This document shows, piece after piece, positions 19,488 through 28,361 of a stretch of DNA of 64,000 nucleotides. Position numbers and translations under genes: made by a program. The stretch comes from Massilia sp. R2A-15 (GTDB lineage Bacteria; Pseudomonadota; Gammaproteobacteria; Burkholderiales; Burkholderiaceae_D): NCBI RefSeq assembly GCF_030704305.1, contig NZ_CP131935.1, positions 3,782,001 through 3,846,000 of the forward strand. The letters run 5' to 3'. Position 1 is the first letter of the stretch. Every line of letters begins with the position of its first letter. The notes under the pieces were generated by a model. That model saw nothing but the letters and a program-made list of their open reading frames with translations, made no database searches and had not been told where the DNA came from.

Positions 19488-19793
19488 ATGCACGACGACC
19501 TCGTACAGAAAATCGTTGCGAACCCGAGTTACCAGAAGCTGGTGCGGATTCGAACCTGGTTCGGCTGGACGCTCACCGCGCTGATGCTGATCGTGTACTA
19601 CGGCTTCATCCTGCTGATCGCGTTCGACAAGGAGCTGCTGGCCAAAAGAGTCGGCGACGGCGTGCTGACCTGGGGCATTCCCGTCGGCCTGTTCGTCATC
19701 GTGTTCACCGTCGTCCTGACCGGCATTTACGTGTGGCGCGCCAACAAGCAGTTCGATGACCTGACCGAAACCATCCGCAGGGAGGTGCTATGA
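19488..19793 (+). CDS. DUF485 membrane protein, partner of ActP
   Basis: A 101-residue protein with two membrane helices (about 23-47 and 60-85) and the motif [16 protein letters not shown], typical of DUF485 (YjcH). Such proteins almost always precede a solute:sodium symporter of the ActP type and are thought to assist it. GGAG precedes the ATG, and the stop overlaps the next start by 4 bases (ATGA), so the two are coupled. Confidence 0.93.
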   Translation: MHDDLVQKIVANPSYQKLVRIRTWFGWTLTALMLIVYYGFILLIAFDKELLAKRVGDGVLTWGIPVGLFVIVFTVVLTGIYVWRANKQFDDLTETIRREVL

Positions 19794-21466
19794 AACCGCA
19801 CGTCGCACGCCGCTTCGTCCGATCCGCCGCCGCCCTGCTGTCGATGGCCGCGGCAGGCCTCGCCGGCGCCGCCGACGTGATCGGCCAGACCGAGCAGCAG
19901 CCCAGGAACTGGACCGCCATCGCCATGTTCGGCGGCTTCGTCGTGTTCACCCTGTTCATCACCAAGTGGGCGGCCAAGCGAACCAAGTCGGCCGCCGACT
20001 TCTACACCGCGGGCGGCGGCATCACGGGCTTCCAGAACGGCCTGGCGATCGCCGGTGACTACATGTCGGCCGCGTCCTTTCTCGGCATATCGTCGGCCGT
20101 TTTCCTGAACGGTTACGACGGCCTGATTTATTCGATCGGCTTCCTGGTCGGCTGGCCCGTTATCACCTTCCTGATGGCCGAACGCCTGCGCAACCTCGGG
20201 CGCTTCACCTTCGCCGACGTCGCCGCCTACCGCTTCGCGCAGACGCCGGTGCGCGCCTTCGCGGCGTCCGGCACGCTGGTGGTCGTCGCGTTCTACCTGA
20301 TCGCGCAGATGGTCGGCGCCGGCCAGCTGATCAAGCTGCTGTTCGGGCTGCAGTACTGGATCGCGGTGGTCATCGTCGGCAGCCTGATGATGGTGTACGT
20401 GCTGTTCGGCGGCATGACGGCCACTACCTGGGTGCAGATCATCAAGGCCGGCCTGCTGCTCTCCGGCGCCACCTTCATGGCGCTGGCGGTCATGGCGCAA
20501 TTCCATTTCAGCCCGGAGGCGCTGTTCGCCAAGGCGGTCGAGGTTCACCCGAAGAAGCAGACGATCATGGGGCCGGGGAACTTCATCACCGATCCGATAT
20601 CGGCCATCTCGTTCGGCATGGCGCTGATGTTCGGCACGGCCGGCCTGCCGCACATCCTGATGCGCTTCTTCACCGTGCCAAGCGCGAAGGAAGCGCGCAA
20701 GTCGGTGTTCTGGGCCACCACCTGGATCGCCTACTTCTACATCCTGACCTTCATCATCGGCTTCGGCGCGATCGTGCTGGTGGGTACCAATAAATCGTTC
20801 ATGGATGCGACCGGCAAGCTGTTAGGCGGTAATAACATGGCGGCGATCCACCTTGCCAACGCGGTGGGCGGGAATGTGTTCCTGGGCTTCATGTCGGCGG
20901 TCGCCTTCGCCACCATCCTGGCGGTGGTGGCCGGCCTCACGCTGTCGGGCGCCTCGGCCGTGTCGCACGACCTGTACGCCACCGTCTTCAAGAAGGGCAA
21001 GGCCACCAGCGTCAACGAGCTGCGCGTCTCTCGCCTGACCACGGTGGCGCTGGGCATCGTGGCGGTGGTGCTGGGCATCGTGTTCGAAAAGCAGAACATC
21101 GCCTACATGGTGTCGCTGGCGTTCGCGATCGCGGCGTCGGCCAACTTCCCGGTGCTGTTCATGTCGGTGCTGTGGAAGAACTGCACCACGCGCGGCGCGA
21201 CCATCGGCGGCTTTCTCGGGCTGTTCACCGCGGTCGGGCTGACCATCGTGTCGAAGTCGGTGTGGGTCGATGTGTTCCACAACAAGGCGGCCATCTTTCC
21301 CTATCAGTCGCCGGCGCTGTTTTCGATGACCGCAGGCTTCGTCGGGATCTGGCTGTTCTCGATCCTCGACAACAGCGAGCGCGCGCGCATCGACCGGGCT
21401 GGCTACGAGGCCCAGGAAGCGCGCTCCGAAACCGGCATCGGGGCCATCACGACGGCGAGCCATTAA
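19790..21466 (+). CDS. actP: ActP-type solute:sodium (acetate/monocarboxylate) symporter
   Basis: A 558-residue inner-membrane symporter of the SSS family, with a cleavable-looking N-terminal segment (about 1-27), then 13 or so helices. The motifs [21 protein letters not shown] and [17 protein letters not shown] are diagnostic of the ActP group. It transports acetate or other short monocarboxylates with Na+ or H+. Because it lies next to paaX, and the Pseudomonas phenylacetate permease PaaL/PhaJ belongs to the same SSS family, phenylacetate is a possible substrate. The gene shares its stop region with the convergent glucoamylase-family gene. Confidence 0.92.
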   Translation: MKPHVARRFVRSAAALLSMAAAGLAGAADVIGQTEQQPRNWTAIAMFGGFVVFTLFITKWAAKRTKSAADFYTAGGGITGFQNGLAIAGDYMSAASFLGISSAVFLNGYDGLIYSIGFLVGWPVITFLMAERLRNLGRFTFADVAAYRFAQTPVRAFAASGTLVVVAFYLIAQMVGAGQLIKLLFGLQYWIAVVIVGSLMMVYVLFGGMTATTWVQIIKAGLLLSGATFMALAVMAQFHFSPEALFAKAVEVHPKKQTIMGPGNFITDPISAISFGMALMFGTAGLPHILMRFFTVPSAKEARKSVFWATTWIAYFYILTFIIGFGAIVLVGTNKSFMDATGKLLGGNNMAAIHLANAVGGNVFLGFMSAVAFATILAVVAGLTLSGASAVSHDLYATVFKKGKATSVNELRVSRLTTVALGIVAVVLGIVFEKQNIAYMVSLAFAIAASANFPVLFMSVLWKNCTTRGATIGGFLGLFTAVGLTIVSKSVWVDVFHNKAAIFPYQSPALFSMTAGFVGIWLFSILDNSERARIDRAGYEAQEARSETGIGAITTASH

Positions 21467-22767
21467 CGGCGGTCCAGCCAGCCGCCGGTGAACCCGGCGC
21501 GCCGCAGGCCGGCCAGGAGATACGGGCAGTCGCGCATCAGCTTCCACGGCAGCTCGCTGCGGAAGTTCTCGACCATCAGCACGACGGGTCCTTCGTTGAT
21601 CCCGTAGTGCCAGGGCGAGAGCCAGCCGTGCGGGTTGGCGCAATTGCGCGGGAAGGTCGCGTTGAAGGTCGATTTGAAGCCGTACGCATGGCCGGCTTTG
21701 AGGTCCAGTTCGTGCACCAGGTGGTCGATCGCCGGCAGCACGATCTCCGGCGCGAACGGCAGCGAGGCCACCGCCACCCACGGCGCGACGGTGCCGTCAT
21801 CCGGGCCGTGGGGCGCGCCGCGCGCGACGTAATCGTAGAATTCGCGCTTCCTGCCGTCGATGTCGAGGATGGCCGGGCCCGGCCCGTCGCTGGCCGTGAT
21901 GCCCCAGCAGCAGGAGCAGTAGCCGGCGAAGCCGAGCGGATTATCGATCGCGTACTCGCGCTGCACGTACGTGGCGCGCCGGCTGTTTTCGAAGTAGTCG
22001 ATGCCCTTGCCGCGCATGTAGGCGTCCTGGATGCCGCGAAAGTCGATCCAGATGTGCGACAGCTGGTGGGTGAACAGCGAGCCGCAGTAGAGATACTCGT
22101 GGCCGTAGCGGTGCTGCCACGAATAAGCCGCCACCCTGTCCTGGTAGCTGTCGGCCGACAGCGGGTGCGTCGGCGAGCCCAGTCCCAGGATGTAGAGCAG
22201 CATCGCCTCGTCGTAGCCCTGCCAGCGATACGGCAAGAAGCCGGTCTCCGGCGTCCATCCGAGCGCGACGGCGCCGCCGTCGACCTGCGCCCACGCCCAG
22301 TCGGCGCGCAGGTAAAGCGCTTCGGCCAGCTCGCGGATCTCCGCTTCATCGCCGGCGCCGCCGAAGTAGCTGGCCGCGGCCAGCGCGCCCGCCAGCAGGA
22401 AGGTCGAATCGATGGTCGACAGCTCGCACTGCCACGCGCGCCTGCCGGTCTGCATGTCAAGGAAGTGGTAGTAGAAGCCGCGGTAGCCGGTGGCGTCGGG
22501 CTCGGGGCCGTGCGGGCTGTTCCAAAAAAAGCGCAGCGTCGCCAGCACGCGCTCGATGGCGGCGGCGCGGGTGATGAAGCCACGCTCGACGCCGACGGGA
22601 TACGCGGCCAGCGCCAGGCCCACGGCGGCGATACTGGCGGGCCAGCCGGACGCGCACTTGTCGACCACAAGGCCGTTCGACGGATTGGCCTCCTGCATGA
22701 AATAGTGGAACGACTCGCGCTGGAGCATGTCCAGCTCGATGTCGGTTGACGGCGGTCTCCGGCGCAT
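21463..22767 (-). CDS. Glucoamylase-family (Glycoamylase domain) protein
   Basis: A 434-residue protein matching the Glycoamylase (DUF2329-like) family, an alpha/alpha-barrel glycosidase fold. Recognisable blocks are [19 protein letters not shown] at the N-terminus, [29 protein letters not shown] in the centre and [16 protein letters not shown] near the C-terminus. The ATG at 22767 is chosen because GGAG lies 8 bases upstream and family similarity begins there; a much longer frame continues upstream through a repeat and another gene. No signal peptide is visible. Its stop codon overlaps that of actP on the opposite strand (TTAA). Substrate specificity is unknown. Confidence 0.88.
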   Translation of the reverse strand: MRRRPPSTDIELDMLQRESFHYFMQEANPSNGLVVDKCASGWPASIAAVGLALAAYPVGVERGFITRAAAIERVLATLRFFWNSPHGPEPDATGYRGFYYHFLDMQTGRRAWQCELSTIDSTFLLAGALAAASYFGGAGDEAEIRELAEALYLRADWAWAQVDGGAVALGWTPETGFLPYRWQGYDEAMLLYILGLGSPTHPLSADSYQDRVAAYSWQHRYGHEYLYCGSLFTHQLSHIWIDFRGIQDAYMRGKGIDYFENSRRATYVQREYAIDNPLGFAGYCSCCWGITASDGPGPAILDIDGRKREFYDYVARGAPHGPDDGTVAPWVAVASLPFAPEIVLPAIDHLVHELDLKAGHAYGFKSTFNATFPRNCANPHGWLSPWHYGINEGPVVLMVENFRSELPWKLMRDCPYLLAGLRRAGFTGGWLDRR

Positions 22768-22881
22768 AGCACTACTCCACGTCTGGCCGCCCGGGAAGGC
22801 CAGGCCGGCGCGCCGATTATGAAATAGTTTGCGATTTCGTGCAGCACGCCTGCGGCAGCGTCCGTTTGCCAGCATTGGTCT

Positions 22882-22969
22882 GTCGTGCCTGCGAAGGCAG
22901 GCACCCATGCTGAGCATGCGCCGTCGATTGAGCAGATTCAGCATGGGTTCCTGCCTTCGCAGGAACGAC
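22882..22969. repeat. Family B REP/BIME-like inverted repeat
   Basis: An 88-bp element whose 32-base arms (22882-22913 and 22938-22969) are inverted copies. Left arm reads GTCGTGCC...GGCACCCATGCTGA; the right arm, reverse-complemented, GTCGTTCC...GGAACCCATGCTGA. Within each arm the inner stem changes on both sides together (GTGCC/GGCAC against GTTCC/GGAAC), so base pairing is preserved. Confidence 0.9.
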
Positions 22970-22973
22970 AGCT

Positions 22974-23234
22974 TCAGCAGTCGTGGTTGGCGCGCCCGTA
23001 TTCGCGCACCATCGGGCTGCGGATCGCCTCCAGCGACAGGTCGAGGTCGAGCGCGGGCCAGTACACCCGGCTGCCGCTGGCGCAAATCACATGGGTAATC
23101 TGGGCCACCGTGGCGTGCTCGAAGCGCGGGAATTCGGCGAACGCCAGGTACAGTTCCTCGTCGCCGAACTGCAGCCAGAAACCGAGCCGGCTGATGCTGG
23201 TGACCTCGGCATACGAAAAACAGATGGCGCTCAT
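22974..23234 (-). CDS. DUF2442-like small protein
   Basis: An 86-residue protein starting MSAICFSYAEVTSISRLGFWLQ, with GGAG 6 bases before the ATG. The pattern (two short strands, then LYLAFAEFPRFEHATVAQI and a C-terminal VYWPALDLDLSLEAIR) fits DUF2442, a domain of about 80 residues of unknown function found mostly in toxin-antitoxin-like or solitary settings. The stop is 5 bases from a REP-like element. No toxin partner is visible next to it. Confidence 0.72.
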   Translation of the reverse strand: MSAICFSYAEVTSISRLGFWLQFGDEELYLAFAEFPRFEHATVAQITHVICASGSRVYWPALDLDLSLEAIRSPMVREYGRANHDC

Positions 23235-23392
23235 TACGATCTCCACGAACTTGCCGGCCCCGCCCCGCGCGCGCCCGAAAATCAACGGTAGCAAAACGCC
23301 AGCATTGGCTATTTGACATAGCACAAGCGGCGCGGCCCGGCGGCATCTAGTATCATGCTGGGTTCACGCTTCTTCCATCCACGGGACTTACC

Positions 23393-24523
23393 ATGTCTAT
23401 CAAGATCAGCTGCCAGTTCGACGCCGGCGCTATCGATGTCGTCAGCGCCAAGAGCGCGGGCGCCATCGACCTGAACATCCGCAAGGATTCGCACGCCAAT
23501 ATCACCCAGTGGTTCTACTTCCGCCTGCAGGGCGCGCAGGGCGAGGCATGCACGATGCGCTTCCTGAACGCCGGCAAGACCGCGTATCCGGACGGCTGGA
23601 ACGACTACCAGGCGATGGCCAGCTACGACCGCGTGAACTGGTTCCGCGTGCCGACCAGCTTCGACGGCGAGGTCATGACGATCGAGCACACGCCGGGCAT
23701 GGACAGTGTCTACTACGCCTACTTCGAGCCGTATTCGTGGGAACGCCATCTCGAGCTGCTGGACCGCGCGCAGATGTCCGAGCACGTTCGCATGCTCGAC
23801 CTGGGCAGCACGGTCGAAGGCCGCGACATGAACCTGCTGGTGATCGGCGACCCGGCGGCGGCGAAAAAGGTATGGGTGATCGCGCGCCAGCATCCGGGCG
23901 AGACGATGGCCGAGTGGCTGGTCGAAGGCATGCTCGATGCGCTGCTCGACCCGGCCGATGCGTTCGGCCGCCAGCTGCTCAAGGAAGCCGTGTTCTACGT
24001 GGTGCCGAACATGAACCCGGACGGCTCGGTGCGCGGCAACCTGCGCACCAACGCGGCCGGCGCGAACCTGAACCGCGAGTGGAACACGCCGTCGATGGAG
24101 CGCAGCCCCGAGGTATTCCTGGTCAAGCAGAAGATGAAGGAAACCGGCTGCGACCTGTTCCTCGACGTGCATGGCGACGAGGGCCTGCCGTACGTGTTCG
24201 TGGCGGGCAGCGAAGCGCTGCCGAACTTCAGCGCCGAGCAGGCCGCGGCGCAGAAGCAGTTCTCGGACGACTTCAAGATCGCCAGCCCGGACTTCCAGGA
24301 CGTGCACGGCTATCCGCCGGCGCCGTACACCGACGAAGTGCTGACCATGGGTTCGCCGCATATCACCCACGCATTCGGCTGCCTGTCGCTGACGCTGGAA
24401 CTGCCGTTCAAGGACAACGCCAACGATCCGGATGCGCATACCGGCTGGGACGGCGCGCGCAGCGCGCGGCTTGGCGCGGCGGTGCTGCAGCCGATTCTGC
24501 ACGCGATTCGCCGGCTTAAATAA
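23393..24523 (+). CDS. M14 zinc carboxypeptidase, cytosolic CCP/Nna1-like
   Basis: A 376-residue M14 peptidase with an N-terminal beta-sandwich domain (about 1-115) and a catalytic domain. Zinc ligands are H167 and E170 in the HPGE motif and H260 in DVHGDE; NREW near 228 carries the substrate-binding arginine, and E336 in LTLELPF is the catalytic base position. No signal peptide is present, so it should be cytosolic, as for the AGBL/CCP subgroup. Those enzymes remove C-terminal glutamates or process tails of proteins in eukaryotes; bacterial substrates are unknown. A family A hairpin directly after the stop may terminate transcription. Confidence 0.93.
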   Translation: MSIKISCQFDAGAIDVVSAKSAGAIDLNIRKDSHANITQWFYFRLQGAQGEACTMRFLNAGKTAYPDGWNDYQAMASYDRVNWFRVPTSFDGEVMTIEHTPGMDSVYYAYFEPYSWERHLELLDRAQMSEHVRMLDLGSTVEGRDMNLLVIGDPAAAKKVWVIARQHPGETMAEWLVEGMLDALLDPADAFGRQLLKEAVFYVVPNMNPDGSVRGNLRTNAAGANLNREWNTPSMERSPEVFLVKQKMKETGCDLFLDVHGDEGLPYVFVAGSEALPNFSAEQAAAQKQFSDDFKIASPDFQDVHGYPPAPYTDEVLTMGSPHITHAFGCLSLTLELPFKDNANDPDAHTGWDGARSARLGAAVLQPILHAIRRLK

Positions 24524-24527
24524 AAAC

Positions 24528-24627
24528 GGGGTCAGGTCCGCTGGACCTGACCCCGGTTTTGGCGCCGACGCCTGCTATATGCGTCTACCGTTTCAACTTC
24601 GGTGTCAGGTCCCACGGACCTGACACC
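24528..24627. repeat. Family A palindrome pair, terminator-like first copy
   Basis: Two perfect hairpins, 12-bp stems and 3-base loops: GGGGTCAGGTCC-GCT-GGACCTGACCCC at 24528-24554 and GGTGTCAGGTCC-CAC-GGACCTGACACC at 24601-24627. The second differs from the first at one position on each side of the stem (G to T, C to A), keeping the pair. The first follows the carboxypeptidase stop by 4 bases and is followed by GGTTTT, so it may act as a terminator for that gene. Confidence 0.88.
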
Positions 24628-24635
24628 GACCCCTC

Positions 24636-26843
24636 TTAGAACTTCATTTCCATCAGCGCGCGCACCACGACGTAGGTCGGAGTGATCGTCGTTTCGCTGC
24701 GCCGGCCCTGCTCCGAATCGTCAAAGATCGACTGCTGCACATTTTGCTGATGCAGCGCGTTCGCCACCGAGACCCGCAGCTGGTTCTTCGGATTGAACTT
24801 CCAAAGCCCGTACATGTCGAGCGAGCGCTTCGGCACCGAGTAGGCGTACTGGTATTTCGCGATGCGCACCGGCCCGCCGTTCTGGAAGCTGTAGCTGCTG
24901 CCCAGCGTCAGCGGCAGCTTGTCGAGCTTCCAGTCGGCGCCGACGGTGCCGCTGAACGGCGTCTGCGAATCGATGCGGTTGTTCGGCCCCGCTACCGATT
25001 CCAGGCGCGACCAGTTGCGCGATACGTTGGCCCGGAAGTCGATGTTCGGCGCCGTCTTCCACATCGAACGCACCGGCAGCTTGGCCTCGAGTTCGATGCC
25101 ATGCGTGTTGGCGATGCCGTCGTTGACGGGCATCGATATGTACTTGCCGTTGACCGGCACCGGATCGGTCTTGTTATGAATGGCGTCCTCGATGCGACGC
25201 ACATAGGTGCTGGCCGTCAGCAGGCCGCCGCCTTCCAGGTAATGCTCGTACGCCAGGTCGAGGCCCCAGGCCAGCTCGGGCCTGAGCGCCGGATTCCCCT
25301 GGAAGTCAGGCGAGATCTCGCTGTTGTTGTTGGAGGCGAAACGGCGCGGGATCAGATTGTTGACCGCGGGCGCCTTGTAGGTGCGCGTCAGGCCAAGTCG
25401 CAACTGGTCGCTCTTGGAGCCGGGGATCTTCCACAGGGTCTGAAACAGCGGACTCCACACGCTCGACTTGTTGTCGATCGCCGCGTAGCCGTCGCCCTCG
25501 CTGCGCGTTTCGATGCCTTCCCAGCGCAAGCCGAAATACACCGACCAGCGCGGCGTGACCGTCCACTCGTCCTGCGCAAACAACGCCAGCCGGCGCACGT
25601 TCGCCTCGAATACCTGGTCGAGATTGTCGGCCTTCACTTTGGTCGAGCTCTCGCGCTGGATGCGGTCTTCGTTGCGCTTGTTGTAGGCGCCGTCCCAGCC
25701 GGCCGCCAGGGCGTGTCCCTCGAAGATCGGCGTCGAATATTTGCCGCTGGCGGTGAAGCCCTTGTCGACAACGCCGGACGTGATCAGGCGCTCGATCAGC
25801 AATTCGTCCTTCTCGTTGTAGTTGAACGAAGGCGCACGCGTATCCCGGTGGTTGTAGTTGACGCCGGCCTTGGCGTCGAGCTTCGCGCCCTCGGCCAGCT
25901 TGCGCGTCCAGCTTAGATCGCTGCGCACCAGCTCCGAATCCGACTTGATCAGCACGCGGGTGGCGCTGTACGGCGGCGCCGAGCCGACCAGCGTGTTCAC
26001 GTGTTCGGAATTATCACCGGTGAAGCGATTGATGTTGATGAAGCTTTGCGAGGTAATCACGTCGCCGGGACCCAGCGTCCAGTTCACGCGCGGCGAAACG
26101 TTGAACGCTTCGAAGTGCCCGCTGCTTCGTTCGTCCGCGCGGCGCAGCGTGTTCAGGGGGCCGGCCGGATCGTAACGTTCGGTGACGACTTCGGAAGGCC
26201 GCTCGAACTTCGCGTAGGTGACGGCGCCGCCGATCGCATACGACAACGGTCCCTTCTTGTCAGCCAGCTGGTAGTTGATGTTGGTGCCGTAGTGGCCGTG
26301 CTCTTCCTGGAAGCCGGCCTTGATCTCGCGCTGCGCCGTGACGATCGCGCGCTTCAGGACGATGTTGATGGCGCCGGCGATCGCCTGGGTGCTGTATTCG
26401 GCGGTGGCGGCGCGCATGATCTCGATCCGCTCGATCATGTCGGGCGAGAGCGAATCGAGCGAGAAGCCGGCCGGGGCAGGCTCGCCGTTGAGGAGGATCG
26501 AGGTATAGCCACTGCCGAGGCCGCGCATGCGGATGTCGCCGCCGCGGCCCTGCACGCCGCCTACCGTCACGCCCGGCAGGCGCTTGAGCACTTCGCCGAT
26601 GGTGGTGTCGCCGTTGCGCAGGATGTCCTCCTGCGAGACGACGATCTTGGTGGCGGTGTCGTTGCGGCGCGCGTCGTACGATGCCGCGGCGCCCTTGATT
26701 TCGACTTTCTGGATCGGGGCGGCCGGCTTGTCAGCGGGCGCCTTGATGGTGCTGTCTTGCTGGCCAGCGGCGTGTGCTGCGAACGCGCCGAAAATGGCCG
26801 GCGCCGCGAGCAGCAGGCGCAGGCAGAGGGATTGCTTGTGCAT
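24636..26843 (-). CDS. TonB-dependent outer-membrane receptor
   Basis: A 735-residue receptor with a signal peptide (about 1-26, ending AHAAGQQ), a plug domain (about 55-165, with ILRNGDTTIGEVLKRLPGVTVGG and SILLNGEPAPAG) and a C-terminal beta-barrel ending in aromatic MEMKF, the usual outer-membrane terminal signature. The sequence KIVVSQED could be the TonB box. The IEIMRAATAEYST and NIVLKR motifs mark the plug end. Ligand unknown: no siderophore or sugar genes flank it, and no anti-sigma/ECF pair is present. Confidence 0.92.
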   Translation of the reverse strand: MHKQSLCLRLLLAAPAIFGAFAAHAAGQQDSTIKAPADKPAAPIQKVEIKGAAASYDARRNDTATKIVVSQEDILRNGDTTIGEVLKRLPGVTVGGVQGRGGDIRMRGLGSGYTSILLNGEPAPAGFSLDSLSPDMIERIEIMRAATAEYSTQAIAGAINIVLKRAIVTAQREIKAGFQEEHGHYGTNINYQLADKKGPLSYAIGGAVTYAKFERPSEVVTERYDPAGPLNTLRRADERSSGHFEAFNVSPRVNWTLGPGDVITSQSFININRFTGDNSEHVNTLVGSAPPYSATRVLIKSDSELVRSDLSWTRKLAEGAKLDAKAGVNYNHRDTRAPSFNYNEKDELLIERLITSGVVDKGFTASGKYSTPIFEGHALAAGWDGAYNKRNEDRIQRESSTKVKADNLDQVFEANVRRLALFAQDEWTVTPRWSVYFGLRWEGIETRSEGDGYAAIDNKSSVWSPLFQTLWKIPGSKSDQLRLGLTRTYKAPAVNNLIPRRFASNNNSEISPDFQGNPALRPELAWGLDLAYEHYLEGGGLLTASTYVRRIEDAIHNKTDPVPVNGKYISMPVNDGIANTHGIELEAKLPVRSMWKTAPNIDFRANVSRNWSRLESVAGPNNRIDSQTPFSGTVGADWKLDKLPLTLGSSYSFQNGGPVRIAKYQYAYSVPKRSLDMYGLWKFNPKNQLRVSVANALHQQNVQQSIFDDSEQGRRSETTITPTYVVVRALMEMKF

Positions 26844-26970
26844 TGATCTTGATCTGTTTTGAATGGGCGGAATGGCCGATATTGACCACGGCCGCTATCA
26901 TCGCAGAACAAGCGCGGGGAATGGGGGAAATGCGACGGAATGCCGCATTTGTGTCGCGAAGTGCGCATAC

Positions 26971-27064
26971 GGGGTCTGGTCCTGCGGATCTGCCCCCATT
27001 TTCTGTCGGTCGTAAATACAAGATGGGGACCAGGCGTCCCCATCGTCCCGCAGGACCAGACCCC
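26971..27064. repeat. MITE-like composite bounded by family A inverted repeats
   Basis: A 94-bp unit whose ends are 17-base perfect inverted repeats: GGGGTCTGGTCCTGCGG at 26971-26987 and its reverse complement at 27048-27064. A second internal hairpin GGGGAC...GTCCCC occurs at about 27024-27041. The unit lies between the TonB receptor start and the convergent end of dctP, and fits the same family as 39447-39567. Confidence 0.85.
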
Positions 27065-27070
27065 GCTACC

Positions 27071-28168
27071 TTACTTGCCGCGGGTCGCGTTGATCAGGTA
27101 GTTCTGCATGCTGGCCTCAGCGACCGACGCCCAGGTGTTCTGCTCGCGGCGGAACACCTTCCACGGCTCGTAGATCTTCTTGAACTTGGCGTTCTTCGCA
27201 GCCTCTTCGTCCATCATTTCGGTCGCCGCCTTGTAGCCGGCGTCCATCATCTCTTTCGAGAAGAAGCGGACCTTGGCGCCGTTCTTGATCAGGCGCGCCA
27301 GCGCGGCCGGATTCTTGGCGTCGTAGTCGGCCTGCATGTAGACGTGCGCTTCGTACGTCGCCGTCTCGACCGCGGCCTGGTACTCCTTCGGCAGCTTCTC
27401 CCATTCCTTCAGGCCGATGTAGAACGACAGCTGCGGACCGGCTTCCCACCAGCCCGGCGCGTAGTAGAACGGAGCCACTTTGTAGATGCCGATCTTTTCG
27501 TCGTCGTACGGACCGACCCACTCGGCCGCGTCGATCGTGCCCTTTTCCAGCGACGGATAGATGTCGGCGGCGCCCAGCTGCTGCGTCACCACGCCCATGC
27601 GCGCCATCGTCTTGCCGGCCAGGCCGCTAATGCGCATCTTCAGGCCCTTCAGGTCGGCGACGGTCTTGATCTCCTTGCGGAACCAACCGCCCATCTGGGT
27701 GCCGGTGTTCCCGCCCATGAAGTTGATGATGTTGTAGTCCTTGAAGAACTCGCGCATCAGCTGCTTGCCGCCGCCGAATTCGAACCACGCGGTCTGCTGG
27801 CGCGAGGTCAGGCCGAACGGCACGGCGCAGTCGAACGCGAACGCGGGGTCCTTGCCGACGTAGTAGTAGGAGGCGGTGTGGCCCATTTCGACGGTACCGG
27901 AGCGGACCGCGTCCATCACTTCGAGCGCGGGGACGATTTCGCCGGCGGCGAAGGCGCGGATCTGGAATTTACCGCCGGTCAGCTCGGAGACGCGCTTGGT
28001 GAAGAGCTCGGAGGCGCCGAAGATGGTGTCGAGGTTTTTCGGGAAGCTGCTGGCGAGGCGCCATTTGATGGTCGGCAGGTCTGCCGCCTGCGCCAGGGTC
28101 GGCGCAACTGCTGCACCGGCCACGCCGGCGCTGACGGCCGCTTTCTTGAGGAAGGAACGACGTTCCAT
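27071..28168 (-). CDS. TRAP transporter DctP-type substrate-binding protein (orphan)
   Basis: A 365-residue extracytoplasmic binding protein of the DctP family, TakP-like branch. It starts MERRSFLKKAAVSAG, a twin-arginine (Tat-like) signal, with cleavage near AQA-ADLP. Family motifs FAFDCAVPFGLTSRQQ and GLKMRISGLAGKTMARMG are present. TRAP systems bring in carboxylates using a sodium gradient and need DctQ and DctM; neither is nearby. RBS AGGAGA lies 7 bases from the start. Ligand by family might be a 2-oxo or monocarboxylate, but this is not established. Confidence 0.9.
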   Translation of the reverse strand: MERRSFLKKAAVSAGVAGAAVAPTLAQAADLPTIKWRLASSFPKNLDTIFGASELFTKRVSELTGGKFQIRAFAAGEIVPALEVMDAVRSGTVEMGHTASYYYVGKDPAFAFDCAVPFGLTSRQQTAWFEFGGGKQLMREFFKDYNIINFMGGNTGTQMGGWFRKEIKTVADLKGLKMRISGLAGKTMARMGVVTQQLGAADIYPSLEKGTIDAAEWVGPYDDEKIGIYKVAPFYYAPGWWEAGPQLSFYIGLKEWEKLPKEYQAAVETATYEAHVYMQADYDAKNPAALARLIKNGAKVRFFSKEMMDAGYKAATEMMDEEAAKNAKFKKIYEPWKVFRREQNTWASVAEASMQNYLINATRGK

Positions 28169-28275
28169 TGCATTGTCTCCTGTTGGTTTTTATCGCGGAA
28201 TATGCCCGGGGCTAGTGTATTAGCGCGATGGAAACCTTGCAATGGAAAAATTTATTCACCGCTAACCGTTTCGCA

Positions 28276-28353
28276 GTCATTCCTGCGCAGGCAGGAATCC
28301 ATGCTGAAGATGAACTCCGGCTCAGTATGGGTTCCAGCCTCCGCTGGAACGAC
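28276..28353. repeat. Family B REP/BIME-like inverted repeat
   Basis: A 78-bp element with arms at 28276-28307 (GTCATTCCTGCGCAGG...) and 28322-28353. Reverse-complemented, the right arm reads GTCGTTCCAGCGGAGG, so the two arms are diverged but each remains self-complementary (TTCCTGC/GCAGGAA and TTCCAGC/GCTGGAA). The element lies between divergent/convergent ends of dctP and pmbA. Confidence 0.88.
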
Positions 28354-28361
28354 AGGCGGGG

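Noticed and set aside
22767..23346. Upstream extension of the glucoamylase-family frame to 627 residues
   Set aside because: The extension runs through a family B repeat and another gene; GGAG and family similarity support the start at 22767.
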